This document shows positions 57,457 to 64,000 of a stretch of 64,000 bases of DNA, one piece after another. Where the stretch lies: NCBI RefSeq assembly GCF_000876015.1, contig NZ_BBQM01000016.1, positions 62,001 through 126,000 on the forward strand, given 5' to 3'. How positions within the stretch are numbered: the stretch's first letter is position 1; every line of letters begins with the position of its first letter. The translations under genes were made by a program, and so were the position numbers. A model generated the notes under the pieces. It had not been told where the DNA came from, did not search any database, and worked only from the letters and a program-made list of their open reading frames with translations. Origin of the DNA: Cupriavidus basilensis. Lineage in GTDB: Bacteria; Pseudomonadota; Gammaproteobacteria; Burkholderiales; Burkholderiaceae.

Positions 57457-58023
57457 ATGAAAACGAAATCCGTCCGCGAACAACTGCTCGAACACACGCT
57501 CGTGCTGATCCGCCGCCGCGGTTTCAACGGCTTCAGCTATCGTGACCTTGCCGAGCTGGTCGGGGTGAAGACCTCGAGCATCCATTATTACTTTCCGTCC
57601 AAGGACGATCTGGTACTGGAAGCGGTCAAGGAATACAGCGCGCGCATCACCGAGCGGATCCGCAATATCGACGCCAGCCTGCCGCCGCACGTGCAGGCGG
57701 AGGCCTACCTGAGCTTTCTGCGCACCGCGGCCTGCGGCGACCAGATCTGCCTGGCCGGCATGCTCTCGACCGAGACCCTGTGCCTGCCCGAGACCGTGCA
57801 TGCCGAGCTCAAGGCGTTCTACCGCATGAACGAAGACTGGCTCACGGGGCTGATCGAGCGTGCCCAGAAGGAGTACGGCAAGGTCTACCCGGTGTCGCCG
57901 AAGGCGCTGGGGCAGGTGATCTACGGCGCGCTGCAGAACGGGCTGGTGGTGGCGCGGCTGTTCTGCGCGCCGGAGCGGCTGGAAGCCGCGGCCGAGCTGC
58001 TGATGGCTTCGCTTACCAAATAA
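57457..58023 (+). CDS. TetR/AcrR-family repressor
   Basis: This predicts 188 residues. The N-terminal helix-turn-helix is typical (RGFNGFSYRDLAELVGVKTS followed by SIHYYFPSKDDLVLEAV). The C-terminal ligand domain has two cysteines in ACGDQICLAGMLS and a third near the end (RLFCAPERL), reminiscent of the YkgM/NemR-like TetR_C groups. A redox or electrophile signal is possible but unproven. Operator 3 lies just upstream, and two more copies lie before the repeat gene, so it very probably regulates itself and that gene. A terminator follows at 58071. Confidence 0.92.
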   Translation: MKTKSVREQLLEHTLVLIRRRGFNGFSYRDLAELVGVKTSSIHYYFPSKDDLVLEAVKEYSARITERIRNIDASLPPHVQAEAYLSFLRTAACGDQICLAGMLSTETLCLPETVHAELKAFYRMNEDWLTGLIERAQKEYGKVYPVSPKALGQVIYGALQNGLVVARLFCAPERLEAAAELLMASLTK

Positions 58024-58070
58024 GGCAGGCCGGCGCCGGCACGGCACGCGGACAGTCTCTTCTCATCGTG

Positions 58071-58096
58071 AAAGGCCCCCGAAACCGGGGGCCTTT
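58071..58096. terminator. Bidirectional terminator between tetR and the NUDIX-MBL gene
   Basis: AAAGGCCCCC (58071-58080) pairs with GGGGGCCTTT (58087-58096) around a 6-base loop. A/T flanks are present on both sides. It lies between convergent genes. Confidence 0.8.
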
Positions 58097-58098
58097 GC

Positions 58099-59844
58099 TC
58101 ATGGGCGCGCCACCATGCGCCACACCCCGCCATCGTCCACCACGGCGCCGTCCACGGCGAGCTTGTGCAGGTGCGCCAGCAGCGAGCGCTGCGCCACCGG
58201 CAGCATGCGTTCCGGCACGTCGTCGTACACGCGCAGCAGCAGCACTTCGATCACGCTGTCGCCAAGCTCGCGCAGCGCGTTGAGCACCTTGGCCTCGCGC
58301 TGCAGGCGGTGGCGGATCAGCGTGCGGATCGCATCGGCCGGCCTGGCCATCAGGAAGCCGTGGCCCGGCGCCAGCCATTCCAGGTCTTCGTGCTGGAGCG
58401 CCGCCAGCGATGCCAGGTAGGCGTGCATGTCGCCGTCGGGCGGGTTGATGACGACCGTGGAGCCCTGCATCACATGGTCGCCGGTAAACAGCGTCTTTTC
58501 TTCTTCGAGCAGGAAACACAGGTGGTTGGAGGCATGCCCCGGCGTGTGCACCACGCGCAGGGTGCAGCCGTTGCCCAGCGCCAGCCGTTCGCCGTGCTCG
58601 AGAATGCGGTCCGGCTGGAAGGTCTGGTCCTGGCGCGGCGTGGCCGGCGCCGGGCGGCCCAGCACCGGCGCGCCGGTGGCGGCCTTGAGCCGGGGCGTGG
58701 CCGGCGAGTGGTCGAGATGGGTGTGGGTGGCCAGGATCCAGCGCACCGGGCCGGGCGCCGCGGCCAGCACGGCGGCAAGATGGGCGTCGTCGTCGGGGCC
58801 GGGATCGATCACGGCCCACTGGTTTTCGTCGGGGTCGCCGACGAAATACGTGTTGGTGCCCGGCCCGGTCATCACGTTGCCGTTGCCGGCGGTCACGCGC
58901 CACACGCGCGCCGACAGGCGCACGGCCTGCCCGGTGGCGAGCTCGTAGCGGGCGTGGCCTTCGCCGTGCGGGTCGATCCGCTCGATCTCGGCATAGGCCG
59001 GCTCGCTCGGCAGCACCGGCCGCAGGCCGCCGCCGCCCTGGGCCAGGCGCGGCATGATGCGCGCGATGCCGCGCAACTGCGCGGCGTGGTCGAAACAGGC
59101 CTGCGCGCTCTCGAAGCGGGCGATCGAGGCGAGCGTGCGGCGCGTCACCGGCACCATCTTGTAGCCGCTGGCGGCATCGAGCGCGTCGGCCGGGCGCACC
59201 CAGACATGGGCCATCGCCTCTTCGCCATCGTGCACGGCGGTCTGCCCGGCCGGCGCGAGGGCCACGAAGAAGCGCGTGTCGAAGCGCTTGGGCAGGCCCG
59301 GCGGCGTGAGCCAGTGGCTGTGGTAGGCCAGGCGGTCCACCGCCAGCCGCACGCCCAGGCGCTCGCAGATCTGCGCCATGCCCGGGCCGCCGCCGCGCGC
59401 GGGCTGGCGCAGCCAGCCATGCTGCCGCGCATCGCGCGCCTGCAGCGCGTCGAGCGGGGCGAGCGCGCCGTCGGCGCCGGCCGCGAACAGCAGGCCGGCT
59501 TCCTCGAAGCATTCGCGCACCGCCGCCAGGTAGTAGTCGAGGCCGCCGTCGGGCACGCCCAGGCGCTGGCTCGCCGCGCTGTCGTCGAGCCCCGCGCACC
59601 ATGCGTGCAGCGCCTTGTCCTGCGGGTCCAGCGTGCCGCCCGGAAAGACGAAGGCGCCGCTGCTGCGGTCGTCGTTGCGCTCGGCGCGGCGCACCATCAG
59701 GACTTCCATGCCAGCGGCGCCGTCGCGCACGACCAGGATGCTGGCGGCGTGGCGCAGGGAAGACGCGCGCGCGGGCTGGGACTGGGACTGCGATTGGGGC
59801 TGGGAGGCGGAATGCGTGCTGCCGCTCTTTTGTGGCTCGCTCAT
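58099..59844 (-). CDS. NUDIX hydrolase - metallo-beta-lactamase fusion protein
   Basis: This predicts 581 residues in three parts. After a Ser/Gln-rich leader, residues about 33-260 form a NUDIX-like domain with FVFPGGTLDPQD and the Nudix-box core AAVRECFEEAGLLFA. Residues about 300-515 form a metallo-beta-lactamase domain with zinc ligands THTHLDHSPAT, VVHTPGHASNHLCF and FTGDHVMQGS. The C-terminus is a small helical/winged region as in LACTB2 proteins. Each domain is a phosphohydrolase or hydrolase family with many substrates. The fusion suggests sequential hydrolysis of a nucleotide-linked (for example CoA or RNA-derived) compound, but the substrate is unknown. It follows fliD on the same strand, 221 bases apart. 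Confidence 0.85.
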   Translation of the reverse strand: MSEPQKSGSTHSASQPQSQSQSQPARASSLRHAASILVVRDGAAGMEVLMVRRAERNDDRSSGAFVFPGGTLDPQDKALHAWCAGLDDSAASQRLGVPDGGLDYYLAAVRECFEEAGLLFAAGADGALAPLDALQARDARQHGWLRQPARGGGPGMAQICERLGVRLAVDRLAYHSHWLTPPGLPKRFDTRFFVALAPAGQTAVHDGEEAMAHVWVRPADALDAASGYKMVPVTRRTLASIARFESAQACFDHAAQLRGIARIMPRLAQGGGGLRPVLPSEPAYAEIERIDPHGEGHARYELATGQAVRLSARVWRVTAGNGNVMTGPGTNTYFVGDPDENQWAVIDPGPDDDAHLAAVLAAAPGPVRWILATHTHLDHSPATPRLKAATGAPVLGRPAPATPRQDQTFQPDRILEHGERLALGNGCTLRVVHTPGHASNHLCFLLEEEKTLFTGDHVMQGSTVVINPPDGDMHAYLASLAALQHEDLEWLAPGHGFLMARPADAIRTLIRHRLQREAKVLNALRELGDSVIEVLLLRVYDDVPERMLPVAQRSLLAHLHKLAVDGAVVDDGGVWRMVARP

Positions 59845-60065
59845 GGCTGGCGGTGTCTCGTTGTGCTGGCGGGTGGCGGGGGACGTGAAGGCCCCGGGGA
59901 AGGCCCATAGTGTAGCGGCATCGCCCGGTTATGCCAGCGGGCGGCAGCGAGGCGCGAAGCGCGCGGCGGGGGAGTGCTGCCGCCGCCTCCGGACGGGGGC
60001 GGCAGCGGCACTTGCCGCGGTCTGGCGGGATCGATGAGACCCTGCCTGCGGCCTTGCCTGCAGCC

Positions 60066-61499
60066 TTACTTGTTGTTGCTGCTGCTGTTGTTCATCGCGG
60101 CGAACTGCTGCGTGAGGTAGGTGCTGGTCGAGTTCAGCTTGGACACGATCAGATCGAGCTGCTGGAACTGCGTGCGGTAGCGGGCCATGGTGGCGTCGAT
60201 GGCGGCCTGGGCCTTCGTGTACGTCTTCTCCAGGTTCTTCATGTTGGCCTGCACGCCCTCGGAGGCCGTGGTCAGCGTGCCCTTGGGGTCGTTGAACGAC
60301 TTGGCCAGCGCCGACAGCTGGTTGCCGTAGCCGGACTTGCCGTCCGTGCCGCTGAACAGCTGCGCCACGCCGGTGCGGTTGGCGGTCAGGGCCTTGTTCA
60401 GCTTGACCGTGTCCAGCGCCATGCTGCCGTCGGACTTGAACGTGATGCCGACCTGCGTGAGGTTGACCAGGCTGTTGTCGCCGGCGGCGTCCTGCGGCTT
60501 GTTGAACACCGAGGCGAGCTGGTTCTGGATCGAGCGCAGCGCACCGTCGCCGAGCAGGATGCCCGCGCTCTTGGTGTTCTTGTCGAAGCTCGCCAGCTTG
60601 GCCGCGGTGCTTTGCAGGGTGTTGTAGGCGGTGACGAAACTCTGCACGGCCGAGGCCATCGACCCGGTGTCGGTGGAGGCGATGACGGTACTGTCGCCGG
60701 TCTTGAGCAGGTTCAGCGTGAGGCCCGGCACCGCTTCCTGCACGGTGTTGGACGCGCTCGTGATGGCCAGCCCGTTGACGGTCAGCTTGGCGTCGACCGC
60801 CTTGATGTTCTCCGTCATCGACTTGGTGCCGGCCGGGTCGTAGGTCATCAGGTCGGCGATCATGCTGGGGTCACCCACGCCGTTGCTCGCGACCGAGACG
60901 CGCATGCTGGACTTGGCGCCGGTGGTGTTGGAGGTCAGCACGATGTGGTAGGGCGTGCTGCCGCCGTCATTGACGATGCTCGCGGTAACGCCCGAGTTCG
61001 ATGCGTTGACCGCGTCGCGGATGCCTTCGAGCGTGTTGTTGGTGCCGTTGATGTTGATCTCGGCCGCCTTGGCGCTGCCGGGCGTGAAAACGCCGGCTTC
61101 GGTGATGCCGAATTCGATCTTGATCTTGGCGCTGCCCAGCGGCATGCCCTTGCTGTCGACCACGCCCTTGGACACCAGCGTCTGCGAGGTGGCCAGCTGC
61201 GATACGTTGACCGCGTAGTTGCCGGCCGTGGCGGTCTTGTCGCCCGACACGGTCAGCACGTCCTTGTTGCTCGACGACGTGGTCGTGCTGCTGTACAGGC
61301 TTGCCTTGCCGAGCGCGGCGGCGGCGGCCTGGAACGAGGACAGCGCGCCTTGCAGCAGCCCGTAGGCGGACAGCTTGTTGGTGTGGACGGTTTGCTGGTT
61401 GACGAGCGGATCGAGCTTCTTCTTTTCCGCTTCTTCCAGATTGGTTAGCAGAGTGCCCAGATCAAGTTTCGATCCGACACCTATCGAGGAAATTGCCAT
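60066..61499 (-). CDS. fliD: Flagellar hook-associated protein 2 (filament cap) FliD
   Basis: This is a 477-residue secreted cap protein that assembles flagellin at the filament tip. The N-terminus MAISSIGVGSKLDLGTLLTNL and C-terminal coiled-coil segment KTYTKAQAAIDATMARYRTQ match the FliD_N and FliD_C domains. The middle is Ser/Thr/Asn-rich with an FliD-type IN motif (EININGTNNTLEGIRDAVNA). GAGG lies eight bases before the ATG. No fliC, fliS or fliT is near, so the gene is outside the usual flagellar cluster. Confidence 0.93.
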   Translation of the reverse strand: MAISSIGVGSKLDLGTLLTNLEEAEKKKLDPLVNQQTVHTNKLSAYGLLQGALSSFQAAAAALGKASLYSSTTTSSSNKDVLTVSGDKTATAGNYAVNVSQLATSQTLVSKGVVDSKGMPLGSAKIKIEFGITEAGVFTPGSAKAAEININGTNNTLEGIRDAVNASNSGVTASIVNDGGSTPYHIVLTSNTTGAKSSMRVSVASNGVGDPSMIADLMTYDPAGTKSMTENIKAVDAKLTVNGLAITSASNTVQEAVPGLTLNLLKTGDSTVIASTDTGSMASAVQSFVTAYNTLQSTAAKLASFDKNTKSAGILLGDGALRSIQNQLASVFNKPQDAAGDNSLVNLTQVGITFKSDGSMALDTVKLNKALTANRTGVAQLFSGTDGKSGYGNQLSALAKSFNDPKGTLTTASEGVQANMKNLEKTYTKAQAAIDATMARYRTQFQQLDLIVSKLNSTSTYLTQQFAAMNNSSSNNK

Positions 61500-62034
61500 A
61501 TTTCAGCCTCTGATAATGCGTTGGAGGGAAAATCAGCCGCACCGCCCTGGCGGTCCGGATATTCAGGAAGCCCCGGCGCGCGCAGATGGAATGGCTGGCA
61601 CGCGGGGGGGTTCCCGGGCGAACAGATGATGACGCCCCGCAAGGCAGGCGCCGTATTGCGACGGGTGCCGGCGCCAGGCAGGTGATCCGGTGCCGGCCGC
61701 TGGCGGTCGCTCGCCCTTGATGCGGTCGGGTCGAGGATGACGCAGGCGCGCATCGATCCTGTCCGCGACCTGCCGGAAGAGCGCTCGACACGGTGGCGGT
61801 TGACCGGGGGAAAGCCGCTGCCGTGTGCTTAACTCTTCACGCTCAAGATCGTAAAGGCACGCGGCCCGGGCCAATCGCCGGAACAAGGGCGGAAAAACCG
61901 GCTTGCTCGCGCTCAAAAAAGGGCGCCGGCGGCCGGCCCCCGGGGAAAACCGGGCAGAAAATGTCTGCTTTGTCCTCTAACATGCAGTCAAAAGCGCATG
62001 CCGGCTCCAGTCGGACCATCCAGGGAGAAGACAA
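61500..62034. other. Gene-free spacer upstream of fliD
   Basis: This holds 535 bases divergent between fliD and the small gene at 62035. I find no gene and no clear sigma28 (TAAA-N15-GCCGATAA) or sigma54 box for fliD. A hairpin at 61915-61942 could stop minus-strand transcription. Confidence 0.4.
61915..61942 (-). terminator. Candidate minus-strand terminator
   Basis: On the minus strand a very GC-rich inverted repeat (61921-61942) is followed by TTTTTT (61915-61920). The loop is tight and one pair is mismatched. It would insulate fliD from read-through of the rubredoxin/dioxygenase genes. Confidence 0.45.
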
Positions 62035-62298
62035 ATGAACCGCAAAGGCCTGCTCGACGCAGCCGAAGTGCTGGAAGCCCTCGCGGCCGGGGCGCAGCCG
62101 GACGGCAAGCGGCTGGCCGCGGGCGCCAGCGCGCTGGGCGCCATCCATGCGGACCACCCGTCGTGGCGCGACATGACCGACGCGGCCTTTGCGCTGGAAG
62201 CGCTGGCGGCCGGCAGCGCACTGGGGCTGGACCAGAAAGGGCGCGCCCGCGCCGCGCGGCTGGCGGAAGTGGTGCGCAGCCTGGTCGATCCGCTCTAG
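62035..62298 (+). CDS. Small helical protein of unknown function
   Basis: This predicts 87 residues; GGGAGA six bases before the ATG supports it. It is rich in Ala, Leu, Asp and Gly, with an internal similarity: LLDAAEVLEALAAGAQPDGK and TDAAFALEALAAGSALGLDQ, suggesting a duplicated helical hairpin. It has no signal peptide or membrane segment. I do not recognise it. It is convergent with the rubredoxin gene. Confidence 0.65.
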   Translation: MNRKGLLDAAEVLEALAAGAQPDGKRLAAGASALGAIHADHPSWRDMTDAAFALEALAAGSALGLDQKGRARAARLAEVVRSLVDPL

Positions 62299-62299
62299 G

Positions 62300-62353
62300 C
62301 ACTACAAACGCCACAAGCACCATAATCACCACAAATGCCGCAATCACCATAGA
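62300..62353. repeat. Degenerate 9-bp tandem repeat
   Basis: Six 9-base units of the form CACCAYAAW run directly after the stop at 62298 (cactacaaa, cgccacaag, caccataat, caccacaaa, tgccgcaat, caccataga). They end 51 bases before the rubredoxin stop. Confidence 0.65.
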
Positions 62354-62404
62354 CGCGACAGGGCGGCGATCCGGCGGACCGCCGCCGGCAAGGCAGGCCG
62401 CGCG

Positions 62405-62845
62405 TCAGAACGCGACCATCGCGAAGTCTTCCTTGCCCACGTCGCACAGCGGGCAGCGCCAGTCGTCGGGGATGTCTTCCCAGCGCGTGCCGGGCGGGAT
62501 GCCTTCCTCGGGCAGGCCGGCCGCCTCGTCGTAGACCCAGCCGCAGATGATGCAAACCCATTGCCGGAACTCGTCAGCGGGCGCGGCGGGCGGCGGCGCT
62601 TCGCTGGCGCCGGACGGCGTGGATGGTGGCGCGGATGGCGGCGTGGTTGCCGCGCCGGGCTCGTCGAGACTGAATATCGCGGGCGCGTCCGTGCCTTGCC
62701 CGTGGTGGGCGAGCTTGTCCTGCAGCACGGCCAGCAGTTGCCGCGCTTCCTCCGTGGTCAGGTCGATCCAGTACGGATCGCCGGCGCCGTCGTTGAGGCG
62801 CGCGGGGGAAAACTGCAGTTCGATTGCGGTGCCTTTCTTGTACAT
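62405..62845 (-). CDS. Rubredoxin with N-terminal extension
   Basis: This predicts 146 residues. The C-terminal 50 are a classical rubredoxin: VCIICGWVYDEAAGLPEEG, followed by W-DIPDDWRCPLCDVGKEDF, giving the four iron-binding cysteines. The N-terminal 50 residues form a separate small domain (MYKKGTAIELQFSPARLNDG ... LTTEEARQLLAVLQDKL). A Pro/Ala/Ser linker joins them. The start has only a weak AGG nearby. Simple rubredoxins are about 55 residues. Rubredoxins pass single electrons to oxygenases or peroxide-detoxifying enzymes; the partner is unknown. It follows the dioxygenase gene by 104 bases. Confidence 0.88.
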   Translation of the reverse strand: MYKKGTAIELQFSPARLNDGAGDPYWIDLTTEEARQLLAVLQDKLAHHGQGTDAPAIFSLDEPGAATTPPSAPPSTPSGASEAPPPAAPADEFRQWVCIICGWVYDEAAGLPEEGIPPGTRWEDIPDDWRCPLCDVGKEDFAMVAF

Positions 62846-62949
62846 GCCTGTGGAATGAATGCTGGAATCCGCGCGGCGCCGCCGGGCGGCGCGCGCGTGG
62901 ATAGGGGTGTCGGGGCGATGCGGCCGGAAGCCGGCGGCGATATTGTCGT

Positions 62950-63762
62950 TCAGTTCCGCCCGGCTCGCAGCGAGCCGAACACATACGACTCCATCGACAG
63001 CATGCCGTAGACGATGCCGCCGTCGATGACCTGGACCGGATCGCCGGCCGTGGCCGCGCCGAGGGCCACCAGCAGCGGCAGGAAGTGCTCTTCGGTCGGA
63101 TGGGCGCGGGCGGCGTCCGGCGCCTGGCGGCGGTAGTCGAGCAGCGGCGTCATGTCGCCGTCCTGCATGGCCTTGCGCACGGCTTCGCGCACCCAGCCGG
63201 TGAACCTGGCCACGTAGGGCGCATCGCCGCCATCGCCGCGGAATTCGTGGAGGTTGTGCGTCAGGCTGCCCGAACCCACGATCAGCACGCCTTGCGCGCG
63301 CAGCGGCGCCAGCGCGCGGCCGAGCGCGAGCGCGCCGGCGGGGTCCAGCGGCTGCGGCAGCGACACCTGGAATGCCGGCACGCGGGCGTCCGGGTACAGG
63401 TGCAGCAGCGGCACCCACGCGCCGTGGTCCAGGCCGCGCTGCGCGTCGGCCCGCGCCGCAAAGCCGGCTTCGGCCAGCAGCGCCGCGGCGCGCCGGGCCA
63501 GTTCGGGATGGCCCGGGGCCGGGTATTGCAGCGCGTACAGGGCGGGCGGGAAGCCGCCGAAATCATGGATGGTCTCGGGATATTCAGCGGTGCCCACGCC
63601 GGCGCCGCCGCGCGTCATCCAGTGGGGCGACACCACCAGCACCGCCGCCGGCGGCGGCAGCGCGCGGCCGAGCGCGGTGAGTTGCGGGCCGGCCAGGCCG
63701 GGTTCGACGGCAAAGGTGGGCGCGCCGTGCGATATGAACAGAACGGGGAGGGGGGCTGACAC
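62950..63762 (-). CDS. LigB-type extradiol dioxygenase (YgiD/4,5-DOPA dioxygenase-like)
   Basis: This predicts 270 residues. The class III ring-cleavage fold is indicated by LFISHGAPTFAVEPG near the N-terminus, VVSPHWMTRG, GLDHGAWVPLLHLYPDARVP and GSGSLTHNLHEFRG. The iron or zinc would be bound by the histidines of these motifs. HPTEEHFLPLLVALGA is a further conserved segment. Enterobacterial YgiD opens the ring of L-DOPA. The physiological substrate here is unknown. It uses a GTG start with GGAG seven bases upstream. The rubredoxin gene follows on the same strand. Confidence 0.9.
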   Translation of the reverse strand: MSAPLPVLFISHGAPTFAVEPGLAGPQLTALGRALPPPAAVLVVSPHWMTRGGAGVGTAEYPETIHDFGGFPPALYALQYPAPGHPELARRAAALLAEAGFAARADAQRGLDHGAWVPLLHLYPDARVPAFQVSLPQPLDPAGALALGRALAPLRAQGVLIVGSGSLTHNLHEFRGDGGDAPYVARFTGWVREAVRKAMQDGDMTPLLDYRRQAPDAARAHPTEEHFLPLLVALGAATAGDPVQVIDGGIVYGMLSMESYVFGSLRAGRN

Positions 63763-63923
63763 GAGGTTTCTCCGGTACGCCGGCGCCGCTGTGCTTTGCG
63801 CATCTGGCGGCGGGGTCGACGGCGGAGTTTATTGCCTGCGGACGAGGCGATAAACCCGGATTGGCGCGACATATAGTCTCGCCAGCCGGGACAATCGAGG
63901 GAAATGGAGAGGGTGCGGGAAGG

Positions 63924-64000
63924 TCAGGACGGAGTGGCCGAGCCACCGCCCGCGGCCGTGCCGGCAGCGGGCTGCGCAGCCGGCATTTCCGCCGCCGCGG
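63924..64000 (-). CDS. C-terminal tail of a further gene (start outside window)
   Basis: On the minus strand an open frame runs from the window edge to a stop at 63924 and encodes an Ala/Gly/Pro-rich tail (AAEMPAAQPAAGTAAGGGSA followed by TPS). This is typical of a disordered C-terminus. The family cannot be identified. The 63763-63923 spacer holds no gene. Confidence 0.4.
   Translation of the reverse strand, partial: AAAEMPAAQPAAGTAAGGGSATPS

Noticed and set aside
62295-62561. Cysteine-rich minus-strand frame overlapping the rubredoxin end
   Set aside because: It is a different frame over the rubredoxin 3' end and the 9-bp repeat. The apparent CG-x-CG pattern comes from the repeat itself.

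Overview
The window is a GC-rich chromosomal segment from a beta-proteobacterium, most likely Burkholderiaceae of the Cupriavidus/Ralstonia type. I infer this from base composition, codon use, the order lon - tRNA-Val - tRNA-Asp - ppiD, and the families present. No sequence search was possible, so the genus is an inference. Nearly all of the window is coding, and most operon genes abut or overlap by 1-4 bases.

Layout. 1-4.7 kb: 3' end of lon, tRNA-Val(UAC), tRNA-Asp(GUC), the periplasmic chaperone ppiD, and a divergent tesA / ABC ATPase pair. 4.7-6.4 kb: pgi. 6.6-19.7 kb: a catabolic region. On the minus strand it holds an amidase, a TRAP transporter (dctP-dctQ-dctM), a dadA-like dehydrogenase, nnrD and a DMT exporter. 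Divergently, on the plus strand, it holds a MarR-like regulator and a fused HyuA-HyuB (hydantoinase/5-oxoprolinase) protein. 20-24 kb: purL. 24.1-29.1 kb: a small conserved protein, then a molybdopterin oxidoreductase, a cytochrome b561 and a secreted protein, divergent from a CopR/CusR-type two-component system with a palindromic operator between them.

29.5-47.6 kb: an ABC-transporter-dependent (group 2-like) capsule locus. The order is kpsM-kpsT-kpsE-kpsD-kpsC-kpsS, then a sulfotransferase-like coiled-coil protein, a double methyltransferase, three glycosyltransferases and a UDP-HexNAc 6-dehydrogenase (wbpA-like). Its middle (about 40.3-44.5 kb) is clearly AT-rich, and the composition change falls inside one gene.

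47.8-51.2 kb: a nitric-oxide response module (hmp, nsrR, nnrS). hmp and nnrS each have a nearly identical 35-bp promoter/operator element upstream. 51.4-55.6 kb: an AhpD-like protein, three regulators (MocR, MarR, AraC) and an unknown protein. 55.7-58.0 kb: two divergent genes for secreted proteins made almost entirely of D-x-[YF]-T-[DE]-G-A repeats, a 33-residue membrane peptide and a TetR regulator. Three copies of a TATCTAC-N2-GTAGATA operator sit before the second repeat gene and the regulator. I do not recognise this repeat family, and it is the best candidate here for an undescribed system. 58.1-64 kb: a NUDIX-metallo-beta-lactamase fusion, fliD, a small conserved protein, an extended rubredoxin, a LigB-type dioxygenase and the tail of a further gene.
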